DNA of 64,000 nt from Melieria omissa (Eukaryota; Arthropoda; Insecta; Diptera; Ulidiidae), in contig OZ020270.1 of the NCBI GenBank assembly GCA_963971225.1, positions 16,913,817 through 16,977,816 on the forward strand. The letters run 5' to 3'. Every line of letters begins with the position of its first letter. Within the stretch, counting starts at the first letter, position 1. Shown here one piece after another: positions 51,861 to 63,801 of the stretch. A program made the translations under genes and the position numbers. The notes under the pieces were generated by a model. That model was not told the DNA's origin. It did no database searches and worked only from the letters and a program-made list of their open reading frames with translations.

Positions 51861-54614
51861 TTTATTTTTTTTTTATAAACGAGCCAACGCGCAGGGGATA
51901 CCCCTATCAATGCGAGGCATTGCGCTGGTTCCGGAAGGATATATAGGTTGGGAGAAAGGATGTTGGGTGAAGAAATTATGGATTCTTGCCTTGAATCCAT
52001 CAAGATCATAAGTGCTGGGGAAAATATCTGCAGGGAGACCATTCCACAATCGCGCTGTACGGGCCAGAAACGAACTTTCTCTGTAGTGCGTAGTGCGATG
52101 GAACATCGTTTCGACGTGGAATGCATGGGCGCCAGTGTTCAAACGGGTTGCCCGGGGAAATACCCGGCGTGATGGCAGCAAGCTGCTCACCTCCACTGAG
52201 CAATTACCGAAAAAGTATCGGTAAAATAAAACCACACATGCCACGTTTCTACGATGCTCCAAGGAGTCAATAGAGCTGGATGCCCTACTGTCCCCTATAA
52301 GTTTAATCGCACGGTTTAGCACCCGATCGAGGAGCTCCAAATGGGTGTTTGAAGCCCCCGCCCAGAGGTGCGAGTTAAACTCCATTTTAGGTCGGATATA
52401 GGTGGTATAAATAATGCGGAGATCGGACGGGGTGAAATATTTTTTGCACCGCTTTAAGAAGCCGAGGCACTTGGCTGCTTCTTTCGACACGCCAAAAATA
52501 TGATCGTTCCAACGAAGATCGTTCTTAATGGACATGCCCAGAACATAAAGAGCTGCCGATTCCGCAATACTCACACCATCCATAACCAGGAATGGGATGT
52601 GGGGAAACTCGTTTGTGCGATAACAGGCAACATTGGGTCTTGCGAGGATTAAAATCGACCCTGTTCGCTTGACCCCACTTGGAGATTGTTTGTAGGTCGC
52701 TATTAAGTGTGTCATTCATACGGCGCCGTTCTCTCTCAATCTCGTCTATTACAACACGAATAGAGCGATCATAGAGGAAGCTCGTAATCCAACGAGAGAA
52801 GATACTACCGACGCCATAGGTTTTCAATTTAGGCACGAGTGCTTTATGCCACACCCGGTCAAAGGCCTTTGAAATATCCTTGCTTTCACCGAGGTTTAGA
52901 ATGCTATGGTTCCATTTCTTGGTGAGGACCGCCATAAGGTCTCCCGTCGATCGCTGTCTTCGAAAGCCGTATTGGCGGTCACTTAGCAGTCTATTGTGCT
53001 CCAGATACTTCACAAGGTTGAAGTTAACAATGCTTTCCATTACTATGGAAAGCACCGAGCAGATTGCTATAGGCCGGTAGTTCGCAGGGTCAGTAGTCTT
53101 GCCTTTTTTGGGGACTGGTTGAACATTTGCCACCTTCCAGCATGTCGGAAATACACCTGTGGTGTATGACATGCTGAAAAGTTTGCGTAATGGACAAGCC
53201 AGCGAAGAAGCGCATGTTTTTAAAACAATGGCTGGAATGCCGTCCGGCCCTGAAGCCTTATTTACATCGAGATTTGCAAGCACTCTTTTAACTACTCGTG
53301 TCCGAAAATGAATTTCTGGCATAGAGCAAGATACGTTCTCGACTACGGGTAGTGGTTGATCGCTGGGGGGCAGAGAGGAATTCTCTGCGAAAATTTTAGC
53401 CAACAAATTAGCTTTATCAACCGAGTGAGTGATGATTTGATCATTGTTAAGAAGAGTTGGAATTGAAGATGATGTTTGGTTCTTCACCTTCTTAACGAAT
53501 GACCAGAAGTTCTTACTACCACGTTGGCATTGAAGAACTTTTTTCCTTTGGCGCTGTTCGTGCAGAAACTTTTGGCACCTTATGATGCCATTGCATCGAT
53601 TTGTAGTCTGTTTACGCAGCTGTTCAGTGGAGGCATTTTTATTTGCCTGCCATGCTCTAAAAGCTTCCTCTTTAGACCTGACAGCAATTCTGCATGTCTT
53701 ATTAAACCAGAGATTGTCCTTTGGTTTAATGCAAATTTTCTTATTAGGGATGAAGGACCGCATTCCCAATAATATAATTTCATCAACCATTTTGGCTGCG
53801 GCATTTATGTTTCCATCTAGAAAACACAATTTCCAATTGAAGTGGGCGAAAAGTCCACTCCAGTTAGCTTTATCATACATCCACGCTAGGCGCTTCGGGG
53901 CTAAGGGCGAAGCATTGTGGATAGAAGAGTATGAGAAAGACGCAAAAATGGTGCAATGTTCCGAGTTACCAAGAGGTGCGTGCATTTCAACATTATATTT
54001 TTCATGATGAGAAGTGAGAAAAAGGTCTAGAGTGTTGTGAGCATACCCCCCGCAACGCAGGGGGTATGCGTTGGTTCATGCACTATTTGAGTCAAGTTAT
54101 TAGACTCGGCAAAGAGCTCGACAAATAAGCCTTCAGGAGTTGTGTGGCTGGAATGGCGTAGCCAATTGGAATTATGAATATTGAAATCACCAGCAATTAG
54201 AATTTCACTATTCGGATACGATTCCAGAATATGGGAAATAGAATCAGAGAGAAGATCAAACTTGTTATAAGTAAAGTCTCTCCCTGAATTCGGGCTTCTG
54301 TACAGAAAGCAGAAGTGCAGAATGTGAGACTGGATATTGAATTTAACCCACATGGAGCTAAATTCGGCATCCGTCGTGTATAATTGTTGCTGGCTCTGGT
54401 ACGCAACATTACTGCACACATAAATGGCAAGATCCCTGTGAGGAGAGAATAATGGCAGTAAGTGGTAACCAGGGATGTGGAAATCCAGTGGATCTGCACC
54501 CCCACACACCTGGGTTTCACTTAGTGCCATTACATGGGGTTTATGAAGTTTAATAAACGCGTATACAGCAAAAAAATTCGTTGGCAAGGCTATGCGAAAT
54601 TTGTCCAGCACCAT
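51861..54614 (-). pseudogene. CR1/Jockey-group LINE ORF2, minus strand
   Basis: Minus-strand order: endonuclease (54,614-54,027: MALSETQVCGG, FLYRSPNSGRDF, LIAGDFNIHNSNW), a break, then the reverse transcriptase frame (53,985-52,525) with NKASGPDGIPAIVLK, NYRPIAICSV, YGFRRQRSTGDLM and KDISKAFDRVWH. It then jumps from RVVIDEI to ERERRRMNDTLN, so the part with GVPQGS and the catalytic ADD is deleted (near 52,735). The C-terminal part continues in another frame (52,715-51,873: KEAAKCLGFLKRCKKYF, NRAIKLIGD, RTARLWNGLPADIF). The 3' end is an A-rich tail near 51,860. Inactive. The 5' part of the endonuclease recurs twice downstream. Confidence 0.84.
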
Positions 54615-54915
54615 GACCTGGGTGGATTAAAGGACAAGGAAAGCAGACGGAAATGTGATCTGACGCACTGAAAAACTGATGATGCCCTGTGGTAACAAAC
54701 AATCAACCACTAAAAACATCAACACAAGAGCACATAGAGATCACACGCATATTCATATCTCTGCCGACTGCAAGCAGAGAGAGAGTTGCTTACGTGGTTT
54801 CATCTCTCCAAAAGTGGCTCTGCTGTAAAAACCACTCTCACGTAGCTTTATTCGAAAAGCCACGGCAAATTTTTGAAACGCTACTGATTTGTATGAACGT
54901 GAGAAATCTTATACT

Positions 54916-55325
54916 TTAAGGGGATCCATACGTGTAAATTTACAAAATTTTCAAAAATTTTTTGTTTGTGCAAAAGGCTCCAGGGGGTCTTAAAAATATC
55001 CCCCTCAAGTGGTTTTTAAATCTGATGACCCGTTCCCCTGCAGCAGCGCTTTATTTATGGTCAATTCGTTCTGCATGAAGCCGAACGCCCGCTCTAGTCA
55101 CGCGCGCTGGCGAAACACTGGTTTTTGATAGTGGAAATATAATATCTCGGCAAGTTTTAGTCCCACTGATCTAAAATTTGGGCAGCAACTTTTTAAAACA
55201 TAGAACTTCTAAACTAACTAAAAATTTCATCGTTTTTGGCGAAATCCGCGGCGCCATTTTCGGGAAATTAAGAAAAAAAAGTCATTTTTTTCTGTTGGAG
55301 CGTATTTTTGTATTTTCGAGAAAAA
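54916..55325. mobile_element. TTAA-type MITE left end, truncated (unit 1)
   Basis: TTAAGGGGATCCATACGTG at 54,916 looks like the terminus of a TTAA-target MITE similar in style to 19,240. The inverted partner is absent; the piece stops at GAGAAAAAATGGG, a deletion scar explained by unit 3. Copies at 58,616 and 62,285. Confidence 0.5.
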
Positions 55326-55349
55326 ATGGGTTAAATATATATATGAAAT

Positions 55350-55545
55350 GTTAAGAGTAAAAGTTGATCTGTGTTGATTCGCCGGAGTTCGTACGTTGAG
55401 TACCTGCCGGCCGCGCAAGCTCCCTTCGGGATGGCCAGGGTTGCCATCCGTGCATATAAACACATAAATTGACGAACACAATACAATATTATTGACAAAT
55501 ATGAATTTCTAAGAGCTGCGTGGCCGGCAGTGTTTAGCGATCTAA
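55350..55545 (-). repeat. Possible Pao LTR piece with GGCCGGCAG inverted ends
   Basis: CTGCCGGCCGCGCAAGC (55,404 on) and GCGTGGCCGGCAG (55,519-55,531) form an imperfect inverted pair about 125 bp apart, recurring in every unit (59,104 and 63,873 on). It abuts the end of the gag frame on the minus strand and may be LTR or a small element. Confidence 0.35.
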
Positions 55546-57340
55546 ACATCCTGGGGCCGGATGCACTCGTGCATTGATGGGACCCCCCGGAGGTCCATTG
55601 GGGTTTGGATGGCTCGTGGAAGGAGGGTCCGAACTCGGGGCCCGCGCAACTTGTTGGTCTGAATCCTTGGTTCGGATCTCGTTTGGATGATGCTGCAGCC
55701 GCGAGTGTGGAAATGACTCGCGTGCGGACAAGATGTGCTGTCAAGGAGAGGCGAGCGAGTCCGACTAAAATCCTGCGATGGTCGTCTACGGCTTGTTGCT
55801 GATCGGGGATGAATGCTGCGCGGGGGTTGCGCTTCGGCTGCGATGTGCCCAAACGGTCTATATTCAGACACGGGGAAAAGGGCTGTTTCCTTAACCGTCG
55901 TGCTAAGGGACTGCACAGGACGGTTTTTTCGTCTTCGCGATGTGACGGAAGATGACTCATCTCGAGAACTCCGGGATTTTCTCGACACGGATGAGATGTT
56001 TGATGGACTCCGAGGCTGAGTCGTGAAAATTGGTGAGATGGTGTCTCTTCGCCGATTTGGGGTGATGTCAGAAGCGAAGTGGAGCATAGAATGATGCTGC
56101 TTCTGACATTGCGAGCAAGTGTGTTTGCTTGTGCAATCCCGCTTCAAGTGAGTATGGGACAGACAGTTTGTGCACAAGTTGTGGGCTCGTACTGCCTTTA
56201 CTCGATCATAAACAGATAACTTTTTGAACTTCGAGCATAGTTTGAGCGCATGAGCCGCGCTGCAAACTGGACAGAGGAAAGTCCATCTACTCCATCTGCT
56301 CTCAGCTAAGTTTTGAGCTCTGTTATGATCCCGGTTGTGAGAAAACACGGACTTGGTCGGCCTCATAAGGTTAAGTCTTTCCACGACCTCATATCTGCTG
56401 GTCAAAAATTTGTTCATTTGTTCATAAGGGACTGTTCCCACAGGGATAAAGTCTCTTCCGGGAGTTTCGTTGAACAAATATAGACCAGGATCGGGTCCCA
56501 ACCCTCTGTCGAGACGTCTTGAGAAGATAAGATGGACAAAGAATTGTTTATTGCATTTTGAAGGCTTAGCAGCGCTTCACTGTCTTCAACAGCTACTTGA
56601 GGGAGGCTCAAGAGCGTGTTGACCTGTTTATCCACCAGAATGCGCCGATTTTCGAATCGGGACTTCACCGCATTCCATGCCAATTCGAAGTTAGAATCGC
56701 TCAATGGATACTGCCTAACGATGGCGCCAGCCGTTCCGGTCGTTTTATATCGGAGGTGATATAACTTTTGGGCAGAGATGAGCTTCGGGTGGTTAATATA
56801 AACCGCCGAAAACATGTCGCGGAAGGACGGCCACTCTTCATACCCGCCAGAGAAGATTTCGGTGTCGCAAGGAGGGACATTCAGGCAAATAGAATTACTT
56901 GCCTGCTCTGTGGCAGAAGGGAAGGGAATTTCTGCTGGACGAGTGGTTTCAGCGAGAGGAGGTTGCTGAGCGTCCATGAGGTCCGAAATCTGGGCCATGG
57001 TTTCATACACTCGTTCTCGGCATAGTTCCATTTTGGAGCGAGCGATCAACTTTAAAGTTTTCGGCAGGGTGTCATCGGGGGTGATGCCGACTTGCGAAAA
57101 AGCTGCCTTTAGATCCGCATAATAGCCATTGAGATCAGCTAAATACGCTTTGAGGATTGCTGGCGCTAACTCTTCGATAGGAACAGAAGAGAATTTGGAA
57201 CAGAAGTGGACCAAATTGTCCGCTTCGAAATTAAAAATGCTCATGGAGAGATCATGAGACTGTTCGAATGGTTTTTGATGGCATGTCGGAATTAAAAATA
57301 ATTGAGAAAGAATTGAGAATTGAAGAAAAACAAACACCAC
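55542..57340 (-). pseudogene. Pao/BEL-type gag, unit 1
   Basis: On the minus strand the gag begins at 57,243 (MSIFNFEADNLVHF) or slightly upstream. The capsid-like part has FSGGYEEWPSFRDMFSAVY and LYHLRYKTTGTAGAIV, the DUF1759 pattern, and LPQVAVEDSEALLSL follows. The frame stops at 56,414 and overlaps a second frame (56,501-55,542) with KFLTSRYEVVERLN and cysteine/histidine clusters CPVCSAAHALKLC and CTNCLSHTHLKRDC, ending in an Arg/Ser-rich tail. One frameshift near 56,450 separates the halves. No protease or polymerase follows; the sequence runs into LTR-like DNA. Gag would form particles and bind RNA. Confidence 0.8.
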
Positions 57341-57763
57341 AAAAATCGAAAGATATTCGAATTTACAACAAATGTTGCATAAAACCGACTAGAAGTGTTT
57401 GAATCTGGAGCACATTCACGAAAGGTGCAAGAAATTGGTTTTGAATATTCCACCTCAATAGGGAGTTTGAGTGACCACACGAAAGAATTTTATGATGAAA
57501 AGAAGAAAATGTAAGGATTTTTGGGGAAAAAATCTATTGTGAGCTTTTGCGCAGAGAGACGAACAAATTTGCCCCAAGGAATCGGAATGCAAAAGCTTAA
57601 GGCTAATTTTCTTAAAGACGTTAAGAAATTAGAAATGGTGTAGCAAAAATGTTCCACAACTTATTTTTTACTCTTCAGTGTACTACATAAAGAGGTTCAT
57701 ATAGTGCCACTGTAAGTATGTGGAACGGCACTGAGAGGTCAGCGACACTATTTACATATGTAA

Positions 57764-58314
57764 ATATGCGTTGGTTCATGCACTATTTGAGTCAAGTTAT
57801 TAGACTCGGCAAAGAGCTCGACAAATAAGCCTTCAGGAGTTGTGTGGCTGGAATGGCGTAGCCAATTGGAATTATGAATATTGAAATCACCAGCAACTAG
57901 AATTTCACTATTCGGATACGATTCCAGAATATGGGAAATAGAATCAGAGAGAAGATCAAACTTGTTATAAGTAAAATCTCTCCCTGAATTCGGGCTTCTG
58001 TACAGAAAGCAGAAGTGCAGAATGTGCGACTGGATATTGAATTTAACCCACATGGAGCTAAATTCGGCATCCGTCGTGTATAATTGTTGCTGGCACTGGT
58101 ACGCAACATTACTGTACACATAAATGGCAAGATCCCTGTGAGGAGAGAATAATGGCAGTAAGTGGTAACCAGGGATGTGGAAATCCAGTGGATCTGCACC
58201 CCCACACACCTGGGTTTCACTTAGTGCCATTACATGGGGTTTATGAAGTTTAATAAACGCGTATACAGCAAAAAAATTCGTTGGCAAGGCTATGCGAAAT
58301 TTGTCCAGCACCAT
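57764..58314 (-). pseudogene. LINE endonuclease fragment, unit 2
   Basis: This is the first 180 or so codons of the LINE ORF2 (MVLDKFRIALPTNFF, LSETQVCGG, LVAGDFNIHNSNW), cut at HEPTH where unit 1 continues into the rest of the element. It is identical to the unit 3 copy in the differences that separate both from unit 1 (for example Val for Ile before AGDFN). Confidence 0.85.
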
Positions 58315-59241
58315 GACCTGGGTGGATTAAAGGACAAGGAAAGCAGACGGAAATGTGATCTGACGCACTGAAAAACTGATGATGCCCTGTGGTAACAAAC
58401 AATCAACCACTAAAAACATCAACACAAGAGCACATAGAGATCACACGCATATTCATATCTCTGCCGACTGCAAGCAGAGAGAGAGTTGCTTACGTGGTTT
58501 CATCTCTCCAAAAGTGGCTCTGCTGTAAAAACCACTCTCACGTAGCTTTATTCGAAAAGCCACGGCAAATTTTTGAAACGCTACTGATTTGTATGAACGT
58601 GAGAAATCTTATACTTTAAGGGGATCCATACGTGTAAATTTACAAAATTTTCAAAAATTTTTTGTTTGTGCAAAAGGCTCCAGGGGGTCTTAAAAATATC
58701 CCCCTCAAGTGGTTTTTAAATCTGATGACCCGTTCCCCTGCAGCAGCGCTTTATTTATGGTCAATTCGTTCTGCATGAAGCCGAACGCCCGCTCTAGTCA
58801 CGCGCGCTGGCGAAACACTGGTTTTTGATAGTGGAAATATAATATCTCGGCAAGTTTTAGTCCCACTGATCTAAAATTTGGGCAGCAACTTTTTGAAACA
58901 TAGAACTTCTAAACTAACTAAAAATTTCATCGTTTTTGGCGAAATCCGCGGCGCCATTTTCGGGAAATTAAGAAAAAAAAGTCATTTTTTTCTGTTGGAG
59001 CGTATTTTTGTATTTTCGAGAAAAAATGGGTTAAATATATATATGAAATGTTAAGAGTAAAAGTTGATCTGTGTTGATTCGCCGGAGTTCGTACGTTGAG
59101 TACCTGCCGGCCGCGCAAGCTCCCTTCGGGATGGCCAGGGTTGCCATCCGTGCATATAAACACATAAATTGACGAACACAATACAATATTATTGACAAAT
59201 ATGAATTTCTAAGAGCTGCGTGGCCGGCAGTGTTTAGCGAT

Positions 59242-61009
59242 CTAAACATCCTGGGGCCGGATGCACTCGTGCATTGATGGGACCCCCCGGAGGTCCATTG
59301 GGGTTTGGATGGCTCGTGGAAGGAGGGTCCGAACTCGGGGCCCGCGCAACTTGTTGGTCTGAATCCTTGGTTCGGATCTCGTTTGGATGATGCTGCAGCC
59401 GCGAGTGTGGAAATGACTCGCGTGCGGACAAGATGTGCTGTCAAGGAGAGGCGAGCGAGTCCGACTAAAATCCTGCGATGGTCGTCTACGGCTTGTTGCT
59501 GATCGGGGATGAATGCTGCGCGGGGGTTGCGCTTCGGCTGCGATGTGCCCAAACGGTCTATATTCAGACACGGGGAAAAGGGCTGTTTCCTTAACCGTCG
59601 TGCTAAGGGACTGCACAGGACGGTTTTTTCGTCTTCGCGATGTGACGGAAGATGACTCATCTCGAGAACTCCGGGATTTTCTCGACACGGATGAGATGTT
59701 TGATGGACTCCGAGGCTGAGTCGTGAAAATTGGTGAGATGGTGTCTCTTCGCCGATTTGGGGTGATGTCAGAAGCGAAGTGGAGCATAAAATGATGCTGC
59801 TTCTGACATTGCGAGCAAGTGTGTTTGCTTGTGCAATCCCGCTTCAAGTGAGTATGGGACAGACAGTTTGTGCACAAGTTGTGGGCTCGTACTGCCTTTA
59901 CTCGATCATAAACAGATAACTTTTTGAACTTCGAGCATAGTTTGAGCGCATGAGCCGCGCTGCAAACTGGACAGAGGAAAGTCCATCTGCTCCATCTGCT
60001 CTCAGCTAAGTTTTGAGCTCTGTTATGATCCCGGTTGTGAGAAAACACGGACTTGGTCGGCCTCATAAGGTTAAGTCTTTCCACGACCTCATATCTGCTG
60101 GTCAAAAATTTGTTCATTTGTTCATAAGGGACTGTTCCCACAGGGATAAAGTCTCTTCCGGGAGTTTCGTTGAACAAATATAGACCAGGATCGGGTCCCA
60201 ACCCTCTGTCGAGACGTCTTGAGAAGATAAGATGGACAAAGAATTGTTTATTGCATTTTGAAGGCTTAGCAGCGCTTCACTGTCTTCAACAGCTACTTGA
60301 GGGAGGCTCAAGAGCGTGTTGACTCACGGGACTTCACCGCATTCCATGCCAATTCGAAGTTAGAATCGCTCAATGGATACTGCCTAACGATGGCGCCAGC
60401 CGTTCCGGTCGTTTTATATCGGAGGTGATATAACTTTTGGGCAGAGATGAGCTTCGGGTGGTTAATATAAACCGCCGAAAACATGTCGCGGAAGGACGGC
60501 CACTCTTCATACCCGCCAGAGAAGATTTCGGTGTCGCAAGGAGGGACATTCAGGCAAATAGAATTACTTGCCTGCTCTGTGGCAGAAGGGAAGGGAATTT
60601 CTGCTGGACGAGTGGTTTCAGCGAGAGGAGGTTGCTGAGCGTCCATGAGGTCCGAAATCTGGGCCATGGTTTCATACACTCGTTCTCGGCATAGTTCCAT
60701 TTTGGAGCGAGCGATCAACTTTAAAGTTTTCGGCAGGGTGTCATCGGGGGTGATGCCGACTTGCGAAAAAGCTGCCTTTAGATCCGCATAATAGCCATTG
60801 AGATCAGCTAAATACGCTTTGAGGATTGCTGGCGCTAACTCTTCGATAGGAACAGAAGAGAATTTGGAACAGAAGTGGACCAAATTGTCCGCTTCGAAAT
60901 TAAAAATGCTCATGGAGAGATCATGAGACTGTTCGAATGGTTTTTGATGGCATGTCGGAATTAAAAATAATTGAGAAAGAATTGAGAATTGAAGAAAAAC
61001 AAACACCAC
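59242..61009 (-). pseudogene. Pao/BEL-type gag, unit 2
   Basis: Same gene as in unit 1, but a deletion of about 31 bases near 60,324 (AACGCVV-type context is lost; the frame ends in NAVKSRESTRS) adds a second frameshift. Three frames are now needed: 61,009-60,308, 60,311-60,114 and 60,201-59,242. Zinc-cluster and capsid-like motifs are unchanged. One residue differs in QKQHH(S/F)ML. Confidence 0.8.
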
Positions 61010-61432
61010 AAAAATCGAAAGATATTCGAATTTACAACAAATGTTGCATAAAACCGACTAGAAGTGTTTGAATCTGGAGCACATTCACGAAAGGTGCAAG
61101 AAATTGGTTTTGAATATTCCACCTCAATAGGGAGTTTGAGTGACCACACGAAAGAATTTTATGATGAAAAGAAGAAAATGTAAGGATTTTTGGGGAAAAA
61201 ATCTATTGTGAGCTTTTGCGCAGAGAGACGAACAAATTTGCCCCAAGGAATCGGAATGCAAAAGCTTAAGGCTAATTTTCTTAAAGACGTTAAGAAATTA
61301 GAAATGGTGTAGCAAAAATGTTCCACAACTTATTTTTTACTCTTCAGTGTACTACATAAAGAGGTTCATATAGTGCCACTGTAAGTATGTGGAACGGCAC
61401 TGAGAGGTCAGCGACACTATTTACATATGTAA

Positions 61433-61983
61433 ATATGCGTTGGTTCATGCACTATTTGAGTCAAGTTATTAGACTCGGCAAAGAGCTCGACAAATAAGCC
61501 TTCAGGAGTTGTGTGGCTGGAATGGCGTAGCCAATTGGAATTATGAATATTGAAATCACCAGCAACTAGAATTTCACTATTCGGATACGATTCCAGAATA
61601 TGGGAAATAGAATCAGAGAGAAGATCAAACTTGTTATAAGTAAAATCTCTCCCTGAATTCGGGCTTCTGTACAGAAAGCAGAAGTGCAGAATGTGCGACT
61701 GGATATTGAATTTAACCCACATGGAGCTAAATTCGGCATCCGTCGTGTATAATTGTTGCTGGCACTGGTACGCAACATTACTGTACACATAAATGGCAAG
61801 ATCCCTGTGAGGAGAGAATAATGGCAGTAAGTGGTAACCAGGGATGTGGAAATCCAGTGGATCTGCACCCCCACACACCTGGGTTTCACTTAGTGCCATT
61901 ACATGGGGTTTATGAAGTTTAATAAACGCGTATACAGCAAAAAAATTCGTTGGCAAGGCTATGCGAAATTTGTCCAGCACCAT
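61433..61983 (-). pseudogene. LINE endonuclease fragment, unit 3
   Basis: Same as in unit 2, including the cut at HEPTH and the substitutions that separate it from unit 1. Keeps the start, LSETQVCGG and LVAGDFNIHNSNW; cannot be active alone. Confidence 0.85.
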
Positions 61984-62696
61984 GACCTGGGTGGATTAAA
62001 GGACAAGGAAAGCAGACGGAAATGTGATCTGACGCACTGAAAAACTGATGATGCCCTGTGGTAACAAACAATCAACCACTAAAAACATCAACACAAGAGC
62101 ACATAGAGATCACACGCATATTCATATCTCTGCCGACTGCAAGCAGAGAGAGAGTTGCTTACGTGGTTTCATCTCTCCAAAAGTGGCTCTGCTGTAAAAA
62201 CCACTCTCACGTAGCTTTATTCGAAAAGCCACGGCAAATTTTTGAAACGCTACTGATTTGTATGAACGTGAGAAATCTTATACTTTAAGGGGATCCATAC
62301 GTGTAAATTTACAAAATTTTCAAAAATTTTTTGTTTGTGCAAAAGGCTCCAGGGGGTCTTAAAAATATCCCCCTCAAGTGGTTTTTAAATCTGATGACCC
62401 GTTCCCCTGCAGCAGCGCTTTATTTATGGTCAATTCGTTCTGCATGAAGCCGAACGCCCGCTCTAGTCACGCGCGCTGGCGAAACACTGGTTTTTGATAG
62501 TGGAAATATAATATCTCGGCAAGTTTTAGTCCCACTGATCTAAAATTTGGGCAGCAAACATTTAAAACATAGAACTTCTAAACTAACTAAAAATTTCATC
62601 GTTTTTGGCAAAATCCGCGGCGCCATTTTCGGGAAATTAAGAAAAAAAAGTCATTTTTTTCTGTTGGAGCGTATTTTTGTATTTTCGAGAAAAAAT

Positions 62697-62861
62697 TGTT
62701 TTTCGTTAGTTCGTTTAGAAGGTACTTATATTTTCTCATTGTTCGAAAGCTCAGAATAAGTAAACCCGCGCACGCGCGTAGAAATAAAAAACAAACGATG
62801 TAATTTTGTCAGGATTTTTTTTGTGTAAAGTTTATTAGTTAGCTGTTGAGTGTTTGTTTAA
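62697..62861. other. Sequence unique to unit 3, left of the palindrome
   Basis: 165 bp with CGCGCACGCGCG near 62,770, a T-rich stretch, and no gene. Units 1 and 2 lack it. It ends in the TTAA that flanks the palindromic element. Confidence 0.5.
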
Positions 62862-63801
62862 CCCATTAAGCCCTGAATGGACAAAAAATCAGGCACGTTT
62901 TCAGCTTGTTTTCTTCCTTGTTAATAGTCCCCGAAAAAATTTGAAAACCACCCTATCCAATGTAGAATTCAGTGCTCTCTCCGAATATGCCAATGAAATT
63001 CCGCCAAAATTAATATTTGAAAAGTTATGAACGTTTTTTCACCGAAAATTGCGTTTTCGCGGTACTAAAAATTTTTAAATCTGAAATTCCGATACGAAAG
63101 CAGTTACGCCCATAGCTTTTTTTGCCTGAAAACGTGGCATAGGATGTTCACCTATAGAAATAAATCGTTCTGACCCGAGTTTGAGCAATTTCAGTTTAGC
63201 ACTTTTTTCTTAGACTGAGTGAATTCCAAGAAAACAATTCATGTCTGTTTCGATACAGATTTTGTTGTTCAACCGCCATTTTGAGCTTGAGAAATTGGAA
63301 TTGGCTTGAAAACGTGGCATAGGATGTTCACCTATACAAATAAATCGTTCAGACCTGAGTTTGAGCAATTTCTCAAGCTCAAAATGACGGTTGAACAACA
63401 AAGTCTGTATCGAAACAGACATGAATTTTTTTCTTGGAATTCACTCAGTCTAGGAAAAAAGTGCTGAACTGAAATTGCTCAAACTCGGGTCAGAACGATT
63501 TATTTCTATAGGTGAACATCCTATGCCACGTTTTTAGGCAAAAAAAGCTATGGGCGTAACTGCTTTCCTAACGGAATTTCGGATTTAAAAATTTTTAGTA
63601 CCGCGAAAATCGCAATTTTCGGTGAAAAACGTTCATAACTTTTCAAATATTAATTTCGGCGAAATTTCATTGGCATATTCGGAAAGAGCACTAAATTCTA
63701 CATTGGATAGGGTGGTTCTCAAATTTTTTCCGGGACTATTAACAAGGAAGAAAACAAGCTGAAAACGTGCCTGATTTTTTGTCCATTCAGGGCTTAATGG
63801 G
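62862..63801. mobile_element. Palindromic TTAA element (piggyBac-like MITE), 940 bp
   Basis: Flanked by TTAA (62,858-62,861 and 63,802-63,805). Ends are CCCATTAAGCCCTGAATGG, fitting piggyBac (TTAA followed by CCC). The arms, about 430 bp each (62,862-63,295 and 63,367-63,801), are near-perfect inverted copies. The short centre (63,296-63,366) is itself a further direct copy of arm sequence (GAAAACGTGGCATAGGATG, as at 63,128). No coding capacity. Confidence 0.88.

Larger units (their letters stand above)
54066..57763. repeat. Tandem unit 1 (LINE 5' part plus Pao-type gag), 3.7 kb
   Basis: Starts at TATGCGTTGGTTCATGC. Contains the first part of the minus-strand LINE (54,066-54,690), a TTAA-starting MITE end (54,916-55,325), and Pao-type LTR/gag sequence (55,330-57,540). 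Next to units 2 and 3 it differs by a few bases in the endonuclease part, and it keeps 29-31 bp near 56,636 that unit 2 lacks. Confidence 0.88.
57764..61432. repeat. Tandem unit 2, 3.67 kb
   Basis: Near-identical to unit 1, with the same order of LINE endonuclease fragment, MITE end and Pao gag. Its left junction (ACATATGTAAA before TATGCGTTGG) differs from that of unit 1 and equals that of unit 3. A deletion of about 31 bp near 60,324 removes part of the gag. Confidence 0.9.

Noticed and set aside
55605..56019. Plus-strand frames repeated in all tandem units
   Set aside because: Antisense to the Pao gag; they repeat only because the unit repeats.
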